Below are positions 25,368 through 34,484 of a DNA stretch of 39,066 bases, piece by piece. Below the pieces are notes generated by a model that had not been told where the DNA came from, ran no database searches, and was given only the letters and a program-made list of their open reading frames with translations. Made by a program: the position numbers and the translations under genes. Position 1 is the first letter of the stretch. The number at the start of each line of letters is the position of its first letter. The stretch is from contig DIPM01000037.1 in the NCBI GenBank assembly GCA_002427105.1, positions 1-39,066 on the forward strand, read 5' to 3'. Source of the DNA: Marinilabiliaceae bacterium UBA5488 (GTDB lineage Bacteria > Bacteroidota > Bacteroidia > Bacteroidales > Marinilabiliaceae).

Positions 25368-26332
25368 TGGTAAAAGTTGGAATAGCCGGGGGGGCAGGAT
25401 ATACAGCCGGTGAGCTTATCAGGATATTATTGGGGCATCCCCTGGCCGAAATCGCCTGGGTGCTGAGTAGTAGTCATGCAGGAGCGCCCGTTTGTAAGGT
25501 ACACAGTGACCTTGTGGGCGATACGAATCTGGTATTTGCTGAGAAGCCTGATTTCAGTGCTGTTGATGTAGTTTTCTTCTGCATGGGCCATGGCAAATCA
25601 GGCGAGTTTATGGACAAGTACGATCTTCCTTCCGGGGTGAAGATAATTGATTTGAGCAATGATTTTCGTCTGAAAGCAGAAGGGAATAATTTTGTTTACG
25701 GCTTACCTGAATTGAGACGCGATGAGATAAAAGCTGCAAGTCTGCTTGCCAACCCGGGTTGTTTTGCCACATCTATTGAGCTGGCGCTTTTGCCTTTGGC
25801 TAAAGCGGGCTTGCTCAAGGAGGTTCACGTTACGGCTATCACCGGCTCAACCGGTGCCGGACAGTCTCCTTCGGCGACCACTCACTTTAGCTGGCGCAAT
25901 AGTAATATTTCGATATACAAAGCCTTTAAACATCAGCATCTTGCCGAGATAAAAGAAGCCCTGACAACGCTGATGCCCGGATTTAGTGCTCCAGTTAGTT
26001 TTGTACCGCTGAGAGGCGATTTTGCTCGCGGCATTCTTGCTTCTGTTTATCTTGACTATGAAGGTAGCCTTGATGAGGCAAAGCAGCTTTTTGATGATTT
26101 CTATGCTGACGCCCGTTTCACTTTTCGCAGTGACGAGGATATAGACCTTAAGCAGGTTGTTAATACGAATAAGTGCCTCTTGCATTTGGGCTTGTATGAT
26201 GGCAAATTGCATATAACAAGCATAATTGATAATCTTACAAAAGGGGCATCGGGACAGGCAGTTCAGAATATGAATCTGATGTTTGGGCTGGATGAAGCTG
26301 CCGGACTATATATGAAGCCCTCGGCTTTTTAA
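25367..26332 (+). CDS. argC: N-acyl-gamma-glutamyl-phosphate reductase
   Basis: A 321-residue NADPH-dependent reductase converting N-acylglutamyl phosphate to the semialdehyde. The Rossmann motif GIAGGAGYTAGELI (about residues 5-18) and the catalytic Cys132 in NPGCFATS are present, followed by the substrate loop GSTGAGQSPS and the active-site region around KHQHLAEI. The start is the ATG at 25367, overlapping the argG stop by one base; a GTG one codon upstream is less likely. The acyl group (acetyl or succinyl) cannot be read from this protein. The argD gene follows after 68 bases. Confidence 0.96.
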   Translation: MVKVGIAGGAGYTAGELIRILLGHPLAEIAWVLSSSHAGAPVCKVHSDLVGDTNLVFAEKPDFSAVDVVFFCMGHGKSGEFMDKYDLPSGVKIIDLSNDFRLKAEGNNFVYGLPELRRDEIKAASLLANPGCFATSIELALLPLAKAGLLKEVHVTAITGSTGAGQSPSATTHFSWRNSNISIYKAFKHQHLAEIKEALTTLMPGFSAPVSFVPLRGDFARGILASVYLDYEGSLDEAKQLFDDFYADARFTFRSDEDIDLKQVVNTNKCLLHLGLYDGKLHITSIIDNLTKGASGQAVQNMNLMFGLDEAAGLYMKPSAF

Positions 26333-26400
26333 GGGCTTTTATCCCTTGAAAATCAGATATTTAGAAGAGAAGTCTAAGTTGTAATTTTTTTCTGTAAGAA

Positions 26401-27531
26401 ATGAAATTGTTTGATGTATATCCCCTGATGAATGTAACGCCCCTTAAGGCTGAAGGATGTTACGTGTGGGACAAGGAAGGCCGGAAATATCTTGACCTTT
26501 ATGGTGGGCACGCCGTAATCAGTATCGGCCATTCTCACCCGCATTATATCAAAAGGCTTACGTCTCAGCTTAACAATATTGGCTTTTACTCGAATTCTGT
26601 TCAGAATCCTTTGCAGCTTGAACTGGCAGAAAAGCTCGGAGAAGTTTGCGGTCTGAGCGACTACTCACTTTTCCTTTGCAACTCGGGAGCTGAAGCCAAC
26701 GAGAACGCGCTGAAACTTGCCTCTTTTCATACCGGGAAAAGCAGGATTATTGCTTTCAGAAAGGCCTTTCACGGTCGTACTTCTGCCGTGGTAGCCGTTA
26801 CTGACAATCCCAAAATTCAGGCCGGTGTGAACAAAGGACATCAGGTTAGTTTCATTGAACTTAACGACTTAGAAGCTGTTGAGTCTGAACTGACCAAAGG
26901 CGATGTCTGTGCCGTAATAATAGAAGGAATTCAAGGCATAGCAGGCATTATCGAACCGGAGGATGCCTTTTTGCAAGGTTTGGAAAAACTTTGTCGCAAG
27001 AATGGGGCGGTTCTGATACTTGATGAGATTCAGTCGGGCTATGGTCGCTCGGGTTCTTTCTTCGCTTTTGAAAAATCGGGAATCAAGCCCGGTATTATAA
27101 CAACGGCCAAGGGAATGGGTAATGGCTTTCCGATAGGCGGAGTGCTTATTTCTCCTGAATTTGCACCGGTACACGGCATGCTTGGAACCACCTTCGGCGG
27201 CAACTATCTGGCCTGTGCCTCTGCGCTGGCAGTGCTTGAAGTGATGCAAAAGGAGGAACTGCTTGAGAATGCAGCCACTGTTGGAGCCTATCTCATCAGT
27301 GAATTAAAGAAGATAGAACTAATCGCCGGGGTGAGAGGTCGCGGCTTGATGATAGGTATTGAGTTTGACAGCCCTGTTGCCCCACTTCGTAAGGAACTGC
27401 TTGAGAAGTATCACATCTTTACCGGAGTTTCCTCAACAAATGTTATCAGACTGTTGCCACCACTAACGCTGACCCGCGAAATGGCACAGTATTTTATAGA
27501 GAGTTTAAACGAAATGTTAAATCCCCACTAA
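26401..27531 (+). CDS. argD: N-acylornithine aminotransferase
   Basis: A 376-residue class III PLP-dependent aminotransferase that converts N-acylglutamate semialdehyde to N-acylornithine. PLP contacts are visible: NSGAEANENALK (residues 94-105), AFHGRT, LILDEIQSGYGRSG (about 205-218) and the Schiff-base Lys237 in TTAKGMGNG. It is slightly shorter than the E. coli enzyme but complete. In Bacteroidetes with the succinyl pathway it would act on succinylated intermediates; the sequence does not settle this. The HNH-like gene follows after 35 bases. Confidence 0.96.
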   Translation: MKLFDVYPLMNVTPLKAEGCYVWDKEGRKYLDLYGGHAVISIGHSHPHYIKRLTSQLNNIGFYSNSVQNPLQLELAEKLGEVCGLSDYSLFLCNSGAEANENALKLASFHTGKSRIIAFRKAFHGRTSAVVAVTDNPKIQAGVNKGHQVSFIELNDLEAVESELTKGDVCAVIIEGIQGIAGIIEPEDAFLQGLEKLCRKNGAVLILDEIQSGYGRSGSFFAFEKSGIKPGIITTAKGMGNGFPIGGVLISPEFAPVHGMLGTTFGGNYLACASALAVLEVMQKEELLENAATVGAYLISELKKIELIAGVRGRGLMIGIEFDSPVAPLRKELLEKYHIFTGVSSTNVIRLLPPLTLTREMAQYFIESLNEMLNPH

Positions 27532-27566
27532 AACTTTTTTATTAATGCTTAACAACTACCCTAAAA

Positions 27567-28154
27567 ATGGTAAACTCACATTGGAACGAAGAGTGGAAAG
27601 AGATGCAATTTCCGCCCGGTGCTTTGCGTAAAAATTATGCAATAAGCAACTATGGTAATGTAATCAGTTTCAGCAAGAAGATTTCGGATGGCAAACGCGT
27701 TAAAGGCGGATGTATAAAGGGATATAAAACCCTGCCTTTACGGCCTTTCGGGAAATCGACCACCTACTATATTCATAAGTTGGTGGCTCAGTATTTTTTA
27801 GACCCGCCCAAAGAAGGAGAAGAGTGTGTAATTCATTGTGATTACAATAAGTTGAACAACTATGTTGGCAATCTGCGCTGGGCTGATAAGAAGGAGACCT
27901 ACAGTCATCAACAGGCCAACCCTTCTGTAATAGAGGGTCGCGAAAAACTTAAATCAAGATGCCCTGATGCTGGCCCTAAACTCACTTCAACGCAGGTGAT
28001 GCGTTTGAAAAAAAAACTTCTTGACCCGGAACGCAGGACAAAACTTCGCATTATAGCGAAACAGTTTGGAGTTAGCGAAATGCAGCTTCATCGTATTCGA
28101 AAAGGTGAAAACTGGGCGCATATAGAATTACCCGACGCCGGTAAAAAGCAGTGA
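27567..28154 (+). CDS. NUMOD4/HNH homing-endonuclease-like protein within the arginine operon
   Basis: A 195-residue protein with three parts. Residues 7-60 resemble NUMOD4 (WKEM, YAISNYGNVISF, KGYKTLPL). Residues 68-113 resemble an HNH endonuclease core (YYIHKLVAQYFL, His90 in VIHCDYNKLNN, Asn102 in GNLRW). Residues 138-186 form a helix-turn-helix (LTSTQVMRLKK, IIAKQFGVSEMQLHRIRKG). The histidine, HxD and N-x-x-W positions are retained, so nuclease activity is possible. Such genes are usually free-standing mobile endonucleases or phage genes, yet this one sits in the same orientation between argD and proC with tight spacing (35 and 69 bases). No inverted repeats or intron boundaries are visible. 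It could be a recent insertion or a domesticated DNA-binding regulator. Confidence 0.8.
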   Translation: MVNSHWNEEWKEMQFPPGALRKNYAISNYGNVISFSKKISDGKRVKGGCIKGYKTLPLRPFGKSTTYYIHKLVAQYFLDPPKEGEECVIHCDYNKLNNYVGNLRWADKKETYSHQQANPSVIEGREKLKSRCPDAGPKLTSTQVMRLKKKLLDPERRTKLRIIAKQFGVSEMQLHRIRKGENWAHIELPDAGKKQ

Positions 28155-28223
28155 AGATGGGCGTATTATAAATACAAGACAGAGACAAGACCCCTTATCG
28201 GGAGTTGATATAAATATAGAGGG

Positions 28224-29027
28224 ATGAAAACAGGGAAAATCGCAATTATTGGAGGTGGCAATCTTGGTGGAGCAATAGCCACAGGACTGGTTCACACAAA
28301 AGCCGTCGAGGCATCCTCGCTGCACGTTACCCGCCGCAGGCCACAGTTGCTGGAGCCACTGGCTAAGATGGGAATTGTTACCGGTTCCAATAACCTTGAA
28401 GCTGCAAAAGATGCAGATATTCTGTTCTTAGCGGTTAAGCCATATCAGATTGAGGATGTTATTTCAGAGGTATCATCTGAATTATCGTCTTCCACAATTA
28501 TTATTTCACTGGCTGCCGGGCTTAACAATCAAACACTCTTTGAGTTGACGGGAGGAAAGTATCCAGTATTCAGAGCTATGCCCAACACGGCTGTGGCAAT
28601 CGGGGAGTCGATGACAGGCATTTCGGGTATTAATGCTTCAAAGGAAGATATTGAGATTGTTAAGGCTCTCTTTGCAAAGCTGGGCAGTGTTGAGGTGATT
28701 CCCGAAGATTTGATGGATGGCATAACCGTGCTGGCATCCTGTGGGATAGCCTTCGCGCTTAGGTTTATCCGTGCAGCCACTGAAGCAGGAGTGGAGATAG
28801 GCTTTGGCTCTGAGCTGGCGCTGAAGGTGGTCTCTCAAACTGTAAAGGGAGCAGCCCGGCTGCTTATCGAGGGTGGAGGCCATCCGGAGGCCGAGATTGA
28901 CAAGGTGACCACTCCCCGCGGAATTACAATTGCCGGACTAAACGAGATGGAGCATGGCGGTTTTAGCTCATCAGTAATTAAAGCAATCAAGGCCTCATTT
29001 GAGAAAACTGAGAATTCAAGAAAATAA
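28224..29027 (+). CDS. proC: Pyrroline-5-carboxylate reductase
   Basis: A 267-residue NAD(P)H enzyme performing the last step of proline synthesis. The N-terminal Rossmann motif IIGGGNLGGAIATGL (about residues 8-22) and AVKPYQIEDVI are present. The dimerisation domain carries the ProC signature (EIDKVTTPRGITIAGLNEME). Length is normal for the family. Its TAA overlaps the proB ATG by one base. Confidence 0.97.
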   Translation: MKTGKIAIIGGGNLGGAIATGLVHTKAVEASSLHVTRRRPQLLEPLAKMGIVTGSNNLEAAKDADILFLAVKPYQIEDVISEVSSELSSSTIIISLAAGLNNQTLFELTGGKYPVFRAMPNTAVAIGESMTGISGINASKEDIEIVKALFAKLGSVEVIPEDLMDGITVLASCGIAFALRFIRAATEAGVEIGFGSELALKVVSQTVKGAARLLIEGGGHPEAEIDKVTTPRGITIAGLNEMEHGGFSSSVIKAIKASFEKTENSRK

Positions 29028-30130
29028 TGAGTTCAAAAAATACTAAGAAAGGACTATACAAGTCTTTAACAATTAAGATAGGATCTAATGTACTTACCCG
29101 TGCCGATGGAGGTCTGGATAACGAGCGTATGGCTCATATATGTGAGCAGATTGCCAGTCTCCACGCGAAGGGCACCAAGGTAATCCTTGTCTCTTCGGGT
29201 GCCGTTGCAGCCGGAAGAAGTATGGTCGATAACGCGGTAAAGCGCGACCCGGTGTCGGAGCGTCAACTGCTTTCATCGGTTGGTCAGGTAAAACTTCTTA
29301 CTACCTACGCGGCTCTTTTTGAGAAGCATGGTATTAACTGCGCCCAGGTGTTGGTGGCTAAGCAGGATTTTCGAACCCGCGAGCACTACCTGAATATGAA
29401 AAACTGCCTTACTGTGCTCCTGGACAGCGGAATTGTTCCAATTATAAATGAGAATGATGCTGTTTCGGTTACGGCTCTGATGTTTACCGATAATGACGAA
29501 CTCGCAGGATTGGTGGCAACAATGATGAACACCCAGGCTCTGTTTATCCTAAGCAATGTGGACGGAGTATATAGCGGTGATCCACGCGACCCGGAGTCTG
29601 TGCTTATCGAAAAGGTGGATAGCAGCTCGGCCGATTTGTCTGAGTACGTAACCACCCAAAAGAGTAACTTCGGACGTGGCGGGATGCTTACCAAGGGGCG
29701 GGTGGCACGCGATACTGCTGAGTCGGGAATTGCCGTTTGCATAGCTAATGGCACCCGCGACAATATTATAACTGATTTAGCCTTTTCTAAAGAAGCTACG
29801 CCTCATACGCTTTTTGTGCCCGGCACTCCACGGGCAGCGGTTAAGAAGTGGATGGCCTATTCAACCGGCTTTGCCCACGCTGAGGTGATAATTAACGAAG
29901 GCGCCGAAGCGGCTCTCTTCTCGAACAAGGCTACGAGCTTGCTGCTAGCAGGGGTGGTTGCCGTCAAAGGAGATTTTGAAAAGGGGGATCTGATAAGGAT
30001 ATTAAACCAAAAAAAGAAGTTGGTGGGTATAGGAAAGGCTCAATACGACCGTAAAAAGGCTGATGAGCACAAGGACGATAAAAAATATAAACCTCTAATT
30101 CATTATGACTATTTGGTTCTTTTCCACTAA
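29027..30130 (+). CDS. proB: Glutamate 5-kinase
   Basis: A 367-residue kinase making gamma-glutamyl phosphate, the committed step of proline synthesis. The amino-acid-kinase domain (about residues 10-260) shows TIKIGSNVLT, VILVSSGAVAAGR, PIINENDAV and the FGRGGMLTKGRVA segment. A C-terminal PUA domain (about 275-355) is retained. Translation is coupled to proC by a one-base stop/start overlap. Feedback inhibition by proline is typical of the family but not directly visible here. Substrate glutamate is shared with the first arginine enzyme, which explains clustering with the arg genes. Confidence 0.96.
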   Translation: MSSKNTKKGLYKSLTIKIGSNVLTRADGGLDNERMAHICEQIASLHAKGTKVILVSSGAVAAGRSMVDNAVKRDPVSERQLLSSVGQVKLLTTYAALFEKHGINCAQVLVAKQDFRTREHYLNMKNCLTVLLDSGIVPIINENDAVSVTALMFTDNDELAGLVATMMNTQALFILSNVDGVYSGDPRDPESVLIEKVDSSSADLSEYVTTQKSNFGRGGMLTKGRVARDTAESGIAVCIANGTRDNIITDLAFSKEATPHTLFVPGTPRAAVKKWMAYSTGFAHAEVIINEGAEAALFSNKATSLLLAGVVAVKGDFEKGDLIRILNQKKKLVGIGKAQYDRKKADEHKDDKKYKPLIHYDYLVLFH

Positions 30131-30235
30131 ATTGCGTAGCAGGCTTTGTTTTTCTTTGAATTGAAAATTAAGTAAAGACATGGTGGAAATAATTCTAAAC
30201 TCTTAGTTGTGAAACTTCTTCTAAAATTGTATTCT

Positions 30236-31483
30236 ATGTTGGCAGAGGCGCAAATAATAAAAGCAAAAGAGGCTGCATCGCAAATGGTGCTGGTGGACAA
30301 TGATATGACGGCAAAGGTTCTTCTGGATCTGGCCGATAGAGCCTGTGCAAATATTTCGGAGCTTCTGCATGCAAATCACCTCGACCTGGAACGTATGCCT
30401 GAAACTGACCCCCGCTACGATAGACTTAAACTTACTCAAGAGCGGATAAAGGCCATCGCTGACGACCTTAGAAACGTGGCAGCGCTGAAATCCCCTGTCG
30501 GTGATGTGCTTGAAGAGAGGGAAATGCCAAGCGGACTTAAATTGCGCAAGATGAGAGTGCCTATGGGCGTTGTGGGAGTAATCTACGAAGCAAGGCCAAA
30601 TGTGACTTTTGATGTGTTTGCCCTTTGCTTTAGAAGTGGCAACGTATCCGTGCTAAAGGGTGGTCAGGATGCATGGTTCTCCAATCAGGCGATAGCCAAA
30701 TTGATAAATGAGAGTCTTAGCGCCTTCAATATTTCTAATGATGTATTTCAGCTTTTACCTCCCGAGAGAGATGCCGCGACTTCCCTGATGAACGCCGTTG
30801 GCTATGTGGATGTGCTTATTCCGCGCGGCTCCCAGGGATTGATTACCTCAGTTCGTGAAAATTCAAAGGTGCCCGTAATCGAGACCGGTGCAGGCGTTGT
30901 ACACTGCTATTTCGATGCAAGTGCCGACCTTGAGATAGGTCGTAAGGTGGTTTTTAACGCCAAAACCCGCCGCGTGAGCGTATGTAACGCTCTCGAGTGT
31001 TTGCTCATAGATGCTTCCCGCCTGAGTGATCTGCCCGCTCTTGTGGCTCCTCTGGCCGATAAAAGCGTTGTGCTGGAAGCCGACCCGGAGTCTTACAATG
31101 CACTAAGGGGGAGCTATCCTGCTGCTCTATTGAAAGAGGCTGCTGCTGATTCATTTGGCAAGGAGCATCTTGACTATATTCTATCGCTTAAAACGGTGGC
31201 TTCGATGGATGAGGCACTCAAGCATATAGCAAAATACAGCACCAGACATAGTGAGGCTCTTATTAGCACAAATGAGGCAAATAAGCAGCGTTTCTTTAAA
31301 GAAGTTGATGCGGCGGCAGTATATGTAAATACCTCAACTGCATTTACTGATGGAGCACAATTTGGTATGGGCGCCGAAATTGGTATCAGCACCCAAAAGC
31401 TTCATGCGCGGGGGCCTATGGCGCTGCCCGAGCTTACTTCCTATAAGTGGCTGGTTGAGAGTGAGGGGCAAGCCCGTCCATGA
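30236..31483 (+). CDS. proA: Gamma-glutamyl phosphate reductase
   Basis: A 415-residue NADPH-dependent reductase that forms glutamate semialdehyde, completing proBA. Family segments are MGVVGVIYEARPNVTFDVFALC, the catalytic cysteine region RRVSVCNALECLL, and the C-terminal NTSTAFTDGAQFGMGAEIGIST. The frame opens at a GTG at 30209, but the ATG at 30236 gives the usual start (LAEAQIIKAKEAA) and family length. It lies 105 bases after proB and 50 bases before argF'. Confidence 0.96.
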   Translation: MLAEAQIIKAKEAASQMVLVDNDMTAKVLLDLADRACANISELLHANHLDLERMPETDPRYDRLKLTQERIKAIADDLRNVAALKSPVGDVLEEREMPSGLKLRKMRVPMGVVGVIYEARPNVTFDVFALCFRSGNVSVLKGGQDAWFSNQAIAKLINESLSAFNISNDVFQLLPPERDAATSLMNAVGYVDVLIPRGSQGLITSVRENSKVPVIETGAGVVHCYFDASADLEIGRKVVFNAKTRRVSVCNALECLLIDASRLSDLPALVAPLADKSVVLEADPESYNALRGSYPAALLKEAAADSFGKEHLDYILSLKTVASMDEALKHIAKYSTRHSEALISTNEANKQRFFKEVDAAAVYVNTSTAFTDGAQFGMGAEIGISTQKLHARGPMALPELTSYKWLVESEGQARP

Positions 31484-31533
31484 TTGATTATTGGCAGTAA
31501 AAGTGTTAGACACGAAAAGTAAAATATTTAGGT

Positions 31534-32490
31534 ATGAATAGGTTTTTAATTCCCGCTGATTTGGGCGATCTGAAAAAGGCTCTGGAAGAGGCGAAGTATG
31601 TAAAAAACAATCCCTTTGCCGACCAAAGTCTTGGACGTAATAAGACCTTGTTGCTTTTATTCTTCAATTCCAGCCTCCGCACTCGTCTAAGCTCTCAGAG
31701 GGCCGGCTTCAACTTAGGCATGAATGTTATCGTCCTTGATATTAACAAAGACGGCTGGAAACTGGAGACGGAGCATGGAGTTGTGATGGATGGAGACAAG
31801 GCAGAACATCTAAGGGAAGCTGTTCCGGTTATGGGACAGTATGCCGATATAATTGGCGTACGCTCATTTGCCGCTTTTGAAAATCGCGATTATGATTATA
31901 GCGAGCCTATACTCAAGCAGTTTATCGAATTTAGCGGGCGACCTGTTATCAGCCTCGAGTCTGCCACTCGCCACCCTCTTCAGTCTTTTGCCGATCTAAT
32001 AACCATTGAAGAATATAAAAAGGTCAATCGACCCAAGGTTGTTCTGACCTGGGCTCCGCACCCGCGTGCTCTGCCTCAGGCTGTACCCAACTCTTTTGTA
32101 GAGTGGATGAAGATTGCAGATGTTGATTTAGTTGTTACTCATCCCGAAGGCTATGATTTGGCGCCTGAATTTATGAAGGGGGTAAAATATGAGCCCGTTC
32201 AGAATAAGGCACTGGAAGGGGCTGATTTTGTGTATGCCAAAAACTGGGCGAGCTACAATAGTTACGGTGAGATATTGAGCAAGGATAGGTCGTGGACTAT
32301 TGATGAAGCTAAGATGGCCCTGACAAATGGGGGTAAGTTTATGCACTGCCTGCCTGTTCGCCGTAATATGATAGTAAGTGATGGCGTATTAGACGGGCCT
32401 GATTCGATAGTAATTCCTGAAGCAGCCAACCGCGTGGTTTCTATGCAGGTGGTGTTGAAACGTATGCTTGAGAGTTTGAATGCAAAATAG
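31534..32490 (+). CDS. argF': N-acylornithine carbamoyltransferase, probable N-succinylornithine type
   Basis: A 318-residue transcarbamylase that uses carbamoyl phosphate to form N-acylcitrulline. The carbamoyl-phosphate motif is FNSSLRTRLS (about residues 44-53), and RHPLQSFADL and HCLPVRRNM are present. Overall it follows the Bacteroides fragilis N-succinylornithine enzyme closely from memory, with the same numbering in the N-terminal half. The position that separates acetyl- from succinyl-ornithine enzymes (Pro90 in B. fragilis, Glu92 in Xanthomonas) is Ala90 here, in GDKAEHL. Published alanine replacement of that Glu gave succinyl specificity, so the succinyl substrate is favoured. Ordinary ornithine is unlikely because the classical DxxxSMG-type ornithine loop is absent. 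argB follows after 11 bases. Confidence 0.92.
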   Translation: MNRFLIPADLGDLKKALEEAKYVKNNPFADQSLGRNKTLLLLFFNSSLRTRLSSQRAGFNLGMNVIVLDINKDGWKLETEHGVVMDGDKAEHLREAVPVMGQYADIIGVRSFAAFENRDYDYSEPILKQFIEFSGRPVISLESATRHPLQSFADLITIEEYKKVNRPKVVLTWAPHPRALPQAVPNSFVEWMKIADVDLVVTHPEGYDLAPEFMKGVKYEPVQNKALEGADFVYAKNWASYNSYGEILSKDRSWTIDEAKMALTNGGKFMHCLPVRRNMIVSDGVLDGPDSIVIPEAANRVVSMQVVLKRMLESLNAK

Positions 32491-32501
32491 TTGGATGCCA
32501 A

Positions 32502-33281
32502 ATGGATAAGTTAACGATTATAAAAGTTGGCGGTAAGGTTGTTGAGGAAGCTGACAGTTTGCAGAAATTGCTGGACGATTTTTCGGCTATTGAAGGACTG
32601 AAAATTTTGGTGCATGGCGGAGGCCGCTCTGCCACCGCCTTAGCAGAACGTTTGGGCATCGCTACTCAGATGGTTGAGGGAAGGAGGATTACTGATGCTG
32701 CTATGCTGGAGGTGGTAACCATGGTTTATGGCGGATTGGTAAATAAAAACATAGTGGCAGGCCTCCAGGCGAGGGGCTCTAACGCCATAGGACTGACCGG
32801 GGCCGACATGAATATTGTGCGTTCGGTGAAACGTCCCAAGGCCAAAATCGATTATGGCTTCGTCGGAGATATCAGTACCGTTGACGCCGGCGGGCTTGAT
32901 AGCCTTCTGAAAGCAGCTACTGTGCCTGTTATTGCTCCCCTTAGCCACGACGGTGAAGGGCAGATGCTCAATATTAACGCCGACACGATGGCTTCTGCTG
33001 TGGCAACATCACTTTCAGCTATTTATGAGGTGACACTGGTGTTTTGTTTTGAATTGCCCGGTGTGATGGGCGATATTAATGATCCGGCTTCGCTGATTGC
33101 TCAGCTTTCATCTGAAAAGTATGAGGAACTAAAAATAGCCGGTATTATTGCCGACGGCATGATTCCGAAGCTTGACAACAGCTTCGCAGCCCTCCAAAAA
33201 GGGGTGGCGCAAATCAGGATTAGCAATACAGAAGGCCTGAGAACTAAGGATAGCGGCACTGTTTTGAAATTGAAAATATAA
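32502..33281 (+). CDS. argB: N-acylglutamate kinase
   Basis: A 259-residue amino-acid-kinase-fold enzyme phosphorylating N-acylglutamate. Motifs are IIKVGGKVVE (phosphate-binding Lys/Gly-Gly), LVHGGGRSATALAERLG, the substrate-binding RRITDAAMLEVV stretch and MLNINADTMAS near the nucleotide site. It lacks the N-terminal helix that builds the arginine-inhibited hexamer in other bacteria, so it is probably not feedback-regulated that way. In Bacteroides a homologue uses N-succinylglutamate. It is tightly packed between argF' (11 bases) and the argE-like gene (7 bases). Confidence 0.95.
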   Translation: MDKLTIIKVGGKVVEEADSLQKLLDDFSAIEGLKILVHGGGRSATALAERLGIATQMVEGRRITDAAMLEVVTMVYGGLVNKNIVAGLQARGSNAIGLTGADMNIVRSVKRPKAKIDYGFVGDISTVDAGGLDSLLKAATVPVIAPLSHDGEGQMLNINADTMASAVATSLSAIYEVTLVFCFELPGVMGDINDPASLIAQLSSEKYEELKIAGIIADGMIPKLDNSFAALQKGVAQIRISNTEGLRTKDSGTVLKLKI

Positions 33282-33288
33282 AGCCGAA

Positions 33289-34350
33289 ATGCCAATAGAA
33301 CAGCTTTGTAAGGAATCAATTGAGATGCTTAAAATGATGATATCCATCCCCTCTTTAAGTCGTGAGGAGAAGACGGTGGCGGATATGATTCAAGGCTTGC
33401 TGGTCAGCATGGGCTTGCAGACTCAAAGAAGCAAGAATAACTGCTGGGTGGTGGCACCGGGATATGACTCTTCGAGACCTACTATTTTGCTTAATTCACA
33501 TGTTGATACGGTCAGACCAACAGGAGAATGGGATAGCGACCCCTATACCCCTGTGCTTGAGGACGACAGGCTTACCGGACTGGGAAGCAATGACGCCGGA
33601 GCCGCGCTGGTATCTTTATTGGCAGCTTTCAGATATCTGGCCGAAGTCCCGCAGCATTACAATCTGATTTTTGCAGCTACTGCCGAAGAGGAGGTGTCGG
33701 GCATTAATAATGTGGGTTCTATTTTGGCAGAGCTGGGCAAGGTGGATTTGGCCATCGTAGGCGAGCCTACAGAAATGCAGATGGCCGTTGCCGAAAAGGG
33801 TTTGCTGGTCCTCGACGGACTGGTTCAGGGAAGGGCAGGGCACGCTGCCCGCGATGAAGGCCTCAATGCAATTATGGAGGCTATGCCTGTATTGGAGTTC
33901 TTCAGGGATTACAGATTTGATAAGGTTTCGGATTTACTCGGTCCGGTAAAAATGACGGTGACAGGTATCAATGCCGGAACTCAGCATAACGTAGTGCCTG
34001 ATAAATGCAGCTTTATGGTTGATGTCAGAGTAAATGAATGTTACTCAAATGAAGAAGTTTATAATATCCTCCGTGGCAAGGTGAACTGTGAGCTTAAAGC
34101 TCGAAGTTTCAGACTTAACTCCTCGTCTATACCCTTAGATCATCCTGTGATTGAACGGGGCAAAATGTTGGGATTGACTACTTTTGGTTCTCCGACAACT
34201 TCCGATCAGGCAGTTATGCCGTTTAACACACTGAAGATTGGACCCGGCGATTCTGCCCGGTCACACACTTCTAACGAGTATATCCTCCTTAGCGAAATAA
34301 GAAATGGAATTGAAACTTATATTAAACTATTGGATGGCCTTCAGTTTTAA
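33289..34350 (+). CDS. argE: M20 peptidase-family N-acylcitrulline/ornithine deacylase (ArgE-like)
   Basis: A 353-residue metallo-deacylase. Zinc-ligand positions are visible: His71 in NSHVDTV, Asp102 in LGSNDAGAA, and the Glu133-Glu134 catalytic/ligand pair in TAEEEVSG, with a dimerisation domain around 170-280. DapE, ArgE and other M20 enzymes look alike, but position between argB and argH and the need to remove the acyl group make arginine synthesis the best fit. In a succinyl pathway with ArgF' acting before deacylation, the substrate would be N-succinylcitrulline. That last point is inference. A 134-base gap with a promoter-like element separates it from argH. Confidence 0.88.
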   Translation: MPIEQLCKESIEMLKMMISIPSLSREEKTVADMIQGLLVSMGLQTQRSKNNCWVVAPGYDSSRPTILLNSHVDTVRPTGEWDSDPYTPVLEDDRLTGLGSNDAGAALVSLLAAFRYLAEVPQHYNLIFAATAEEEVSGINNVGSILAELGKVDLAIVGEPTEMQMAVAEKGLLVLDGLVQGRAGHAARDEGLNAIMEAMPVLEFFRDYRFDKVSDLLGPVKMTVTGINAGTQHNVVPDKCSFMVDVRVNECYSNEEVYNILRGKVNCELKARSFRLNSSSIPLDHPVIERGKMLGLTTFGSPTTSDQAVMPFNTLKIGPGDSARSHTSNEYILLSEIRNGIETYIKLLDGLQF

Positions 34351-34373
34351 TTAATAAAATTGAGATAAATGTA

Positions 34374-34381
34374 TATATTTG
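34374..34381 (+). promoter_or_regulatory. Possible internal promoter before argH
   Basis: TATATTTG matches TAnnTTTG within the 134-base AT-rich gap ahead of argH. No good -33 element sits at the usual spacing, and the region is so AT-rich that chance matches are easy. Confidence 0.3.
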
Positions 34382-34484
34382 TACGATTTTGAAATTTAAT
34401 CGTGCGGTTTAATTAATATTTACATTTATTATCGGCATTTTGCTTATAGTTGATTATTAATTATACTCTCGAAAAATATCTGAA

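Noticed and set aside
26331..26347. Short hairpin (AAGGG/CCCTT) after argC as a terminator
   Set aside because: The stem is only 5 bp, no T-run follows, and argD continues in the same direction after 68 bases.
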